Below, piece after piece: positions 58,471 through 64,000 of a DNA stretch of 64,000 nt. The position numbers and the translations under genes were made by a program. The stretch is taken from positions 88,549,756 to 88,613,755 of the forward strand of contig OX104112.1 of the NCBI GenBank assembly GCA_944474755.1, written 5' to 3'. This DNA comes from Limnoperna fortunei (lineage: Eukaryota > Mollusca > Bivalvia > Mytilida > Modiolidae). Within the stretch, counting starts at the first letter, position 1. Every line of letters starts with the position of its first letter. The notes beneath the pieces are model-generated. The model did no database searches. It was not told the origin of the DNA and saw only the letters and a list, made by a program, of their open reading frames with translations.

Positions 58471-60690
58471 TGTTCACAGTACTGCACTGTGTGTTGAACC
58501 ACAGATTTACAATAAATACTGTATCATTCTGTTTTCCACTAACATTTGAAACACTTATGTACAATTGAACTAGAATGTTTATGTGGTTTGGTTTCTTTTT
58601 ATACATCCGGTTTGTATTGATTAATTTGGTTCTTTTAAATATTAACCTTTAAGCAGGATTTCAGTTGTTTATACAGGACGAAAATGAGCTTACTAATAAT
58701 AAAGATAGTGAGAAGGAATTTATTTTTGACTGCTGCTAGAAGAGTATGGAGAGCTGTGTATGTACAAACATTTTTGCCTGTTGTAGCCACATTGTGCTGG
58801 CTCTTTTTCGACATTTAAACAAGAGGGACTCGGTTCTAACAATTTTTTTGGCAATTAACTAACAGGATCAGACAAGTAATTCATACTTATGAAGTCTTCT
58901 CTATTTAAAATGTGATACAGTTATTATGTGTACATGATGACAAGACAAATAAACACATAAAATTATAAAAAAACAAGAGACAGTGAAAAATTAGAACAAA
59001 GACTGAAAAGCAGACAAAGAGGAGGCCTGATGTAGCCTTGTGTGTTGTTGTCGCTCGGTAATGTGATTACTAGTGTAGACAACAAGAAATCCTGGGGGTT
59101 TTTTTATGAAAACACATTAAAAAATATATGTTTACTTTCTGGTTGTGAAATTTATTTATTATCATTTATAATAGATTTAAGTTACTAGTAAGTGCTGTAT
59201 TGTTTGGTAACCAGTGTAAGATATTGAATAACTTTCTTTACAACCTTCACAATTGTACTTGGAACAATCAGAGAAAAATGATTGCGTTTGTGTGTTTCCT
59301 GGCTCTTGCCACATTTACATTTGATTTAAGGACGCATAACATTTTATCTGGGTTTATAACTATTAATTTACCGTGGGCTAAAATAATAACGGTCTAGATT
59401 TTTACAGTTACCTTTAAGACATGATTTAAACTTAGCTTAGTATATTATGTATCTGAAAGAAGAATCCTGTTTGGTTCATTCTTGCACACTGTCTGTCTAA
59501 GGAGTAACCGATTCGATTGAATACCTGCCAATGCTCCGGATTTTGCTCAGAACCTCTTGAATTTATTACCCGTGTCCCGGCTACTGGATAGGTTGCTGGA
59601 ATCTCCAGGATTTCTTCTTTTTTTCAGGAATAATTATAAAAATTGTTTTAAAAAACCTTTCTAATCCTGCATTAACAAAATACATGCATATGTAAGCTAA
59701 AAAAAACCTGGAGACCCTCTCAAATACCATAGAAATACTCTAAAATCGTTTTCGTCCAGTGGTTTTCGCCCCACCCCATGGCTTTTCGTAGGACCCACTG
59801 GGGACTTGTAGTGGTCCCCATACCCAAATTATCAGGAATTCTACCAAAAATATTTGCTATTGTTAGGGATAATCTACAAAATGGAAGCTTCTCCTTTTCT
59901 TTTGGGAGTCGGTTATGCTTTGGATTGAGGGTAATAAGATCCCATAGTTATGGAGAAGAAATCTTTTGAGCATTTGTGATTGATAGTATAAAAGATTTTA
60001 GATTTATTCTGTTCCTCGAGTCTCCAACAGTCGCATATAAGGCATCTGAAACACTTTGGATTAATAATTTCCAGACTAATGAAACTCAAATTTTTTTTTA
60101 AATTTCAAAATGTTCTTAAGCTTTAACTAAAGAGCTAAAGAAATTTCAGGAGTGAGCTCTTCATTTTATTTCTAATCACCATGATAGTACTGACAAACAG
60201 CTTTTAATTGCTAATGTCCCCTCATTATAGGTATAGAGAATGATGGCAATTAAAATAGAAACTTTTTTTTCTTAAGTCAGCATGCCTAGCCAGGTCAAAT
60301 ATTTTAATACCAAAATAGATGTCCCAGATGGTCCACAATCCCTACCATACCTGGGATGTAAATAAAAACTACCACACTCCCACTTCTTAATGCCTGATGT
60401 ACTGCCATTATTAGTTCTTATTACATTAGTTCTTATTACAACAAAACAGAATACAAATTACAAGTAGTACAACAACAAACAATGAAAGTAAAGTTCATAA
60501 AAATCTACGGATATATTAACTTCCAAATTCAGGTATGTCCCATCATATAAAATAACAGGCAGTATAATCTGACAACAGGACCTAATGGATAATGTCACCA
60601 AACAGTTGAATACTGGAAATGTGTACAGAAGTTATTGGAAATAAATATGGAAGGAATCAAATCATGGACAGATTGTATCACAAAATAACA
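58471..60690. other. No supported gene
   Basis: AT-rich. The 63-codon frame at 59778 and the 65-codon frame at 59200 lack support. 59500-59640 (tgccaatgctccggattttg, gctggaatctccaggatttc) looks like a diverged repeat I cannot name. Confidence 0.4.
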
Positions 60691-60699
60691 CATACATGT

Positions 60700-61145
60700 A
60701 CAATAACATTGAACCTTTTGCGGTGGCAGCCATTTTGAATTTCAGATTGGCATAAAAAAAACACAAAATTTATAGAGGACCATCCAAAAAATACTTCTAG
60801 TGAGTCCTGCAGTGGTGGTGATTTCAAATTTCTGATTAGCATAAAAACATAAGCTAATTTATAGAGGACCATCCAATGAATACTGGTGATGAGTTTGGTT
60901 TCAATTGGTCAAACTGATTTATAGAAATCTTTTAAAACTTTTTCTCATAGGGTCATATGTTAAACTAGCGACCATATTGGTTTCCCAATCACAATAAAAA
61001 CCAAACTTTGTCAATGTCCATCCAATGAACATAGTCACTTTGGTTTTAATTGGCAAAGTTGTTTCAGAGAAAAAGATTAAAATGTCATAAGTTTACAAAC
61101 ACTGTCAAAAACGACTGATGCAAAATGATGACAATAGCTCACAAA
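60700..61145 (-). mobile_element. Helitron-like core-repeat element, minus strand, truncated
   Basis: Complement of the units seen at 11555-12285: ggcagccattttgaatttca, atagaggaccatccaa, tgagtttggtttcaattgg and a gatgacaatagctcac head. About three diverged units. It lies downstream of the zinc-finger gene. Confidence 0.6.
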
Positions 61146-61221
61146 AAAGTGTTGCTACTCAATCATGTGTTCTCTAAACAAATTTTATAATTTAATCATG
61201 TTTGACAATTATGAACATTGT

Positions 61222-61227
61222 TTTATT
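61222..61227 (-). terminator. Candidate polyadenylation signal of the zinc-finger gene
   Basis: AATAAA on the minus strand about 225 bp after the stop codon. It is the first clear hexamer noticed there; use is not shown. Confidence 0.4.
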
Positions 61228-61450
61228 TTCTAATAAATTTAATATAAGACAAATCATAACACTTCAACAGATGTTTTCTTTATAATATTCACTTAAATGT
61301 TCAGTCAAACTATGTATATCATGTGTAATCTATCTTTGAATTGAACAAAAAATATATGGTTGGCCTTTCTAATGCTGGCTGTTTTGTAGTATGTGATTTA
61401 TATTACTCATGATATTGATATGGCAATATTAAAAGAAATGAAACAATCAA

Positions 61451-63445
61451 TTATGCAATATCTTCTTGTTCAAGTTTTATTTGCTTTTCTTCATCTGCCC
61501 GTATATGAATCTGGTCTTCTATCTTTTTCTGTCTGACATTAATTTCGGCTTCTAGTTTAATATCCTCGAATAGAGTTAATTCTTCTTTGTCTCCCACATG
61601 TTTTCTTTGGTGTTTAATTAAACCCCACTGATCTATAAATCTATTATGGCAAATTGTACATTCATATGGTTTCTCTCCTGAATGCATACGCTTGTGTCGT
61701 TTGAACCCTACACTAGATGTCAGCACCTTACCACAAGCAGTACATGGAAAATAATCTCCTCCAAAATGTGTTTTGTTATGACGTTTCAAATCCCCAGGCA
61801 TTGCAAATGATTTTGAACAGACAGTACATGGATAAGGTCTCTCTCCTTTGTGAGCCCTTTCATGTCGCTCAAGACCAGATTTGGCACAGAATCGCTTCCC
61901 ACAAATCTTACATTTGTATTGTTTGACATCTGGGTTTTCCCCATGCAACCTGTCATGCCTGTGGAGATCGCCTTTGGTCCTGAAATTCTTACCACATTCC
62001 TTACAGGAAAAGGGTTTCTCACCAGTATGACGGGTACTATGTCGAATTAAATAATGTTTTCTGATAAAAGAAATTCCACATTCCTCACATTTGAATGGTT
62101 TTTTATTTGTCCCTGAGTGAGTGTACATGTGATTTTGTAGAGTTTCTTTAATTCTAAAGGCCTGGCCACAAATGTCACATAGATGGCATGGCTCTGTAGA
62201 ATGTCTCTTTATATGACTTGATAATTTTTTCTGACTATTAAAGATTTTTTGACAGATATTACAAGGATATGACACATTATCATGATTTTTCTTGTGTTCC
62301 TGCAGTGTATGATTATGGTAATAAACTTTAAAACAAATGTCACATTCATAAGTTTTAGTTTTTCTTCCATTTTTGACTTTCTTAATATTTCCTTTACTTT
62401 TATTTCTTGTCATATTTCTTGTAGTTGGTCTTTCATACTGAAATTTTCTTTTCACTGAGTTTTTATTAACTTCCTCCATTTTCCTTTCAGTTTCTTTATT
62501 TTGCTGAGTCATTTTAATGCTTGCTAAGATTTCTTTACAGGTTTCATCGTCTACATGATCAAGCTGAAGTGGATAATCATCAACATGATCCATCTGAAGT
62601 GGACCTTCAACAACATTCTGTTCCTCTGAAAAATTCTGTTCCAAATGGTTCATATATTTGTCGGTTTGATGAGTTTTCTTATCGATATTTTCCTTAGGCT
62701 TATCATCTTTGTCATCCGATTCTTTATGATTGTCTTTCAAAATAGGTAAAACTTCAGAAGACATTAAGACTTCCTTTTCTCTTGCTGTATCCATCGTTGC
62801 ATCTTGACATTTATTAGGAGGCACAATTTTCATTTCATTCATAATGTTAATCTCTAATCTTTTAATCTGATCAGAAGTTTTTCCCAACATTTTACAATTG
62901 ACTGAACTTGAACCATTTATCTTTTTCATAAATCGTGAGGGATCAACAATCACTAATGAATCTGCTGTTCTTTTATAAACTGTGACCTTTGATGACCTCT
63001 CTTTTTGCATTTCTTCTGGAACAGGCTCCAGATAATGTTCTTCTGTCATTGTTCCACAACTTCTATCTTCAATTTGTTTTAGATTATATTTAGTTTTCAT
63101 TTGCTCAGACTTGTCATCATTATTTTGAGAGTTTTCAATATTGTCAGCAGTGTTTATATTTGAATGATCATGAGATTCATTTTCAGTGATAATAGTTTCA
63201 ATGCCATCATGGTTATCTTCAACTACATCAATTTTTTCTTCTGAGGAACCATCATTCAATATGTATAAGTATTTCACTCCATCATCTGATGTCAGTTCTA
63301 TTGCTAGCTGTTGATACTCTTGTAGATTTTGTTCTAGAGGTAAAATATACTGGTGTTCTATGTTGTCTGTTATGGCCATTAAAGAGCTTTCTGCAGAAGA
63401 AAGAGTGGGTTTTGTGTTGTCTGCTAACAAATTGATTTCTTCCAT
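61451..63445 (-). CDS. C2H2 zinc-finger protein, nine fingers, complete
   Basis: 664 residues from an ATG at 63445 to TAA, uninterrupted. Residues 1-360 are acidic/polar and low in hydrophobic content, with no KRAB, BTB, ZAD or SCAN domain seen. They include a short internal duplication PLQMDHVDD/PLQLDHVDD near 282-300 and a basic stretch before the fingers. Residues 366-616 hold nine C2H2 fingers, all with C-x2-C...H-x3-H intact. Canonical linkers are HTGEKPF (fingers 4-5), HKGERPY (6-7) and HSGEKPY (8-9), while fingers 1-3 have looser linkers. The last 48 residues are charged and helical. It is presumably a nuclear sequence-specific DNA-binding regulator; the target and orthologue cannot be named. 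The coding exon is preceded by a splice acceptor, so the promoter and first exon are further right. An AATAAA is at 61222-61227. Confidence 0.93.
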   Translation of the reverse strand: MEEINLLADNTKPTLSSAESSLMAITDNIEHQYILPLEQNLQEYQQLAIELTSDDGVKYLYILNDGSSEEKIDVVEDNHDGIETIITENESHDHSNINTADNIENSQNNDDKSEQMKTKYNLKQIEDRSCGTMTEEHYLEPVPEEMQKERSSKVTVYKRTADSLVIVDPSRFMKKINGSSSVNCKMLGKTSDQIKRLEINIMNEMKIVPPNKCQDATMDTAREKEVLMSSEVLPILKDNHKESDDKDDKPKENIDKKTHQTDKYMNHLEQNFSEEQNVVEGPLQMDHVDDYPLQLDHVDDETCKEILASIKMTQQNKETERKMEEVNKNSVKRKFQYERPTTRNMTRNKSKGNIKKVKNGRKTKTYECDICFKVYYHNHTLQEHKKNHDNVSYPCNICQKIFNSQKKLSSHIKRHSTEPCHLCDICGQAFRIKETLQNHMYTHSGTNKKPFKCEECGISFIRKHYLIRHSTRHTGEKPFSCKECGKNFRTKGDLHRHDRLHGENPDVKQYKCKICGKRFCAKSGLERHERAHKGERPYPCTVCSKSFAMPGDLKRHNKTHFGGDYFPCTACGKVLTSSVGFKRHKRMHSGEKPYECTICHNRFIDQWGLIKHQRKHVGDKEELTLFEDIKLEAEINVRQKKIEDQIHIRADEEKQIKLEQEDIA

Positions 63446-63464
63446 TTGACTTAGCTTTTATTAT
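63446..63464 (-). other. 5' UTR part of the zinc-finger coding exon, with splice acceptor
   Basis: On the minus strand the pyrimidine-rich tcatttttccttccag ends at 63465, just before 19 bases of leader and the ATG. This is a strong acceptor and implies at least one upstream non-coding exon. Confidence 0.6.
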
Positions 63465-63729
63465 CTGGAAGGAAAAATGAAAGTCACATAAACATTCAGA
63501 CATCAACACCAAGGCAATTGTTCGCTTTAAAGAAGGATACAGAACTGGTACTATAAAATGAATTTGCATTTATGCACTTAAAAAGTCCAATTATCTAATT
63601 ATAAACTAGAAAAACTTTTAGCAATGCTTACTAATTGATTCCACTCAACCAGCATCTATAAGGAGTCAACTGACTATTTCAGACTGCGTAAGTGAATTGT
63701 AGAAATTGTATAGCTGAACACTTTCGCTA

Positions 63730-64000
63730 TTTAAAAATTACATAAAATTCATCATTAAAGGGCAATAACTCCTCATCTTTCAATTTCAGACCAATTAATG
63801 ATTTGTAGAACGTGAAGTGCTGATAATTTTTGCAAGTTACAGTTTTACTCTAGCTGTTTACAATTTTCAGTTACAGGATAAGAAGAGACAATTTCATTAA
63901 AAAAACATCATTAAAGGGCAATAACTCCTATAAAGAGTCATCTGACATTCAAATCAATAAAGAAAATTGTAAGGCTTGTATTGCTGATCATTTTCAGGGA
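63730..64000 (-). repeat. 161 bp core-repeat family, minus strand, cut by window edge
   Basis: taaagggcaataactcctca and taaagggcaataactcctat recur about 160 bp apart, with ttgcaagttacagttttact. These are complements of the 1556-2990 unit. Likely in the 5' intron of the zinc-finger gene. Confidence 0.65.

Noticed and set aside
59778..59969. 63-residue plus-strand frame
   Set aside because: No domain, no splice support, flanked by repeat-like DNA.

Overview
The window is AT-rich, intron-containing animal DNA, most likely from a bivalve mollusc, possibly a mytilid. I infer this from repeat families I associate with bivalves (non-autonomous elements with 120-170 bp core tandem repeats, a tRNA-derived SINE, MGTNCAPLLA-type reverse transcriptase debris), from an orphan peptide-type receptor and from conserved metazoan genes. 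No bacterial or viral gene, CRISPR array or operon is visible.

Four genes are well supported. (1) 3.28-7.42 kb, +: the last three exons of a coiled-coil Sfi1-type repeat protein, best guess CCDC191-like. (2) 14.44-15.54 kb, -: a class A seven-transmembrane receptor on one coding exon. (3) 39.23-47.22 kb, +: a complete three-exon TMEM218, a 115-residue ciliary membrane protein. (4) 61.45-63.45 kb, -: a nine-finger C2H2 zinc-finger protein whose coding sequence is uninterrupted, with a splice acceptor just upstream of the ATG.

Most of the rest is mobile or repetitive DNA. Clear items are: Helitron/Helentron-like non-autonomous elements ending in a hairpin plus CTRR; a family of short elements with 9-10 bp target duplications, one nested in a 1.9 kb element with the same signature; several palindromic foldback elements; an intact 265 bp SINE with a 12 bp target duplication in TMEM218 intron 2; decayed reverse-transcriptase fragments at 21.3, 32.3, 38.3, 53.9 and 55.4 kb; a 2.1 kb inverted repeat in TMEM218 intron 1; and a 3.5 kb inverted/tandem complex at 22.1-25.6 kb with two nearly identical 1268 bp units.

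Satellite-like arrays include a 46 bp unit (20.8-21.2 kb), a 24 bp unit (56.1-58.5 kb), a 21 bp G-rich unit (50.3 and 55.2 kb) and an exact 204 bp tandem duplication (50.9-51.3 kb). They produce long open frames that look like artefacts of repeat length. Two of the genes (TMEM218 and the Sfi1-type protein) belong to cilium/centrosome biology. Perfect or near-perfect RFX X-box motifs lie in repeat DNA 2.7-3.5 kb upstream of TMEM218, the most testable regulatory hint here.
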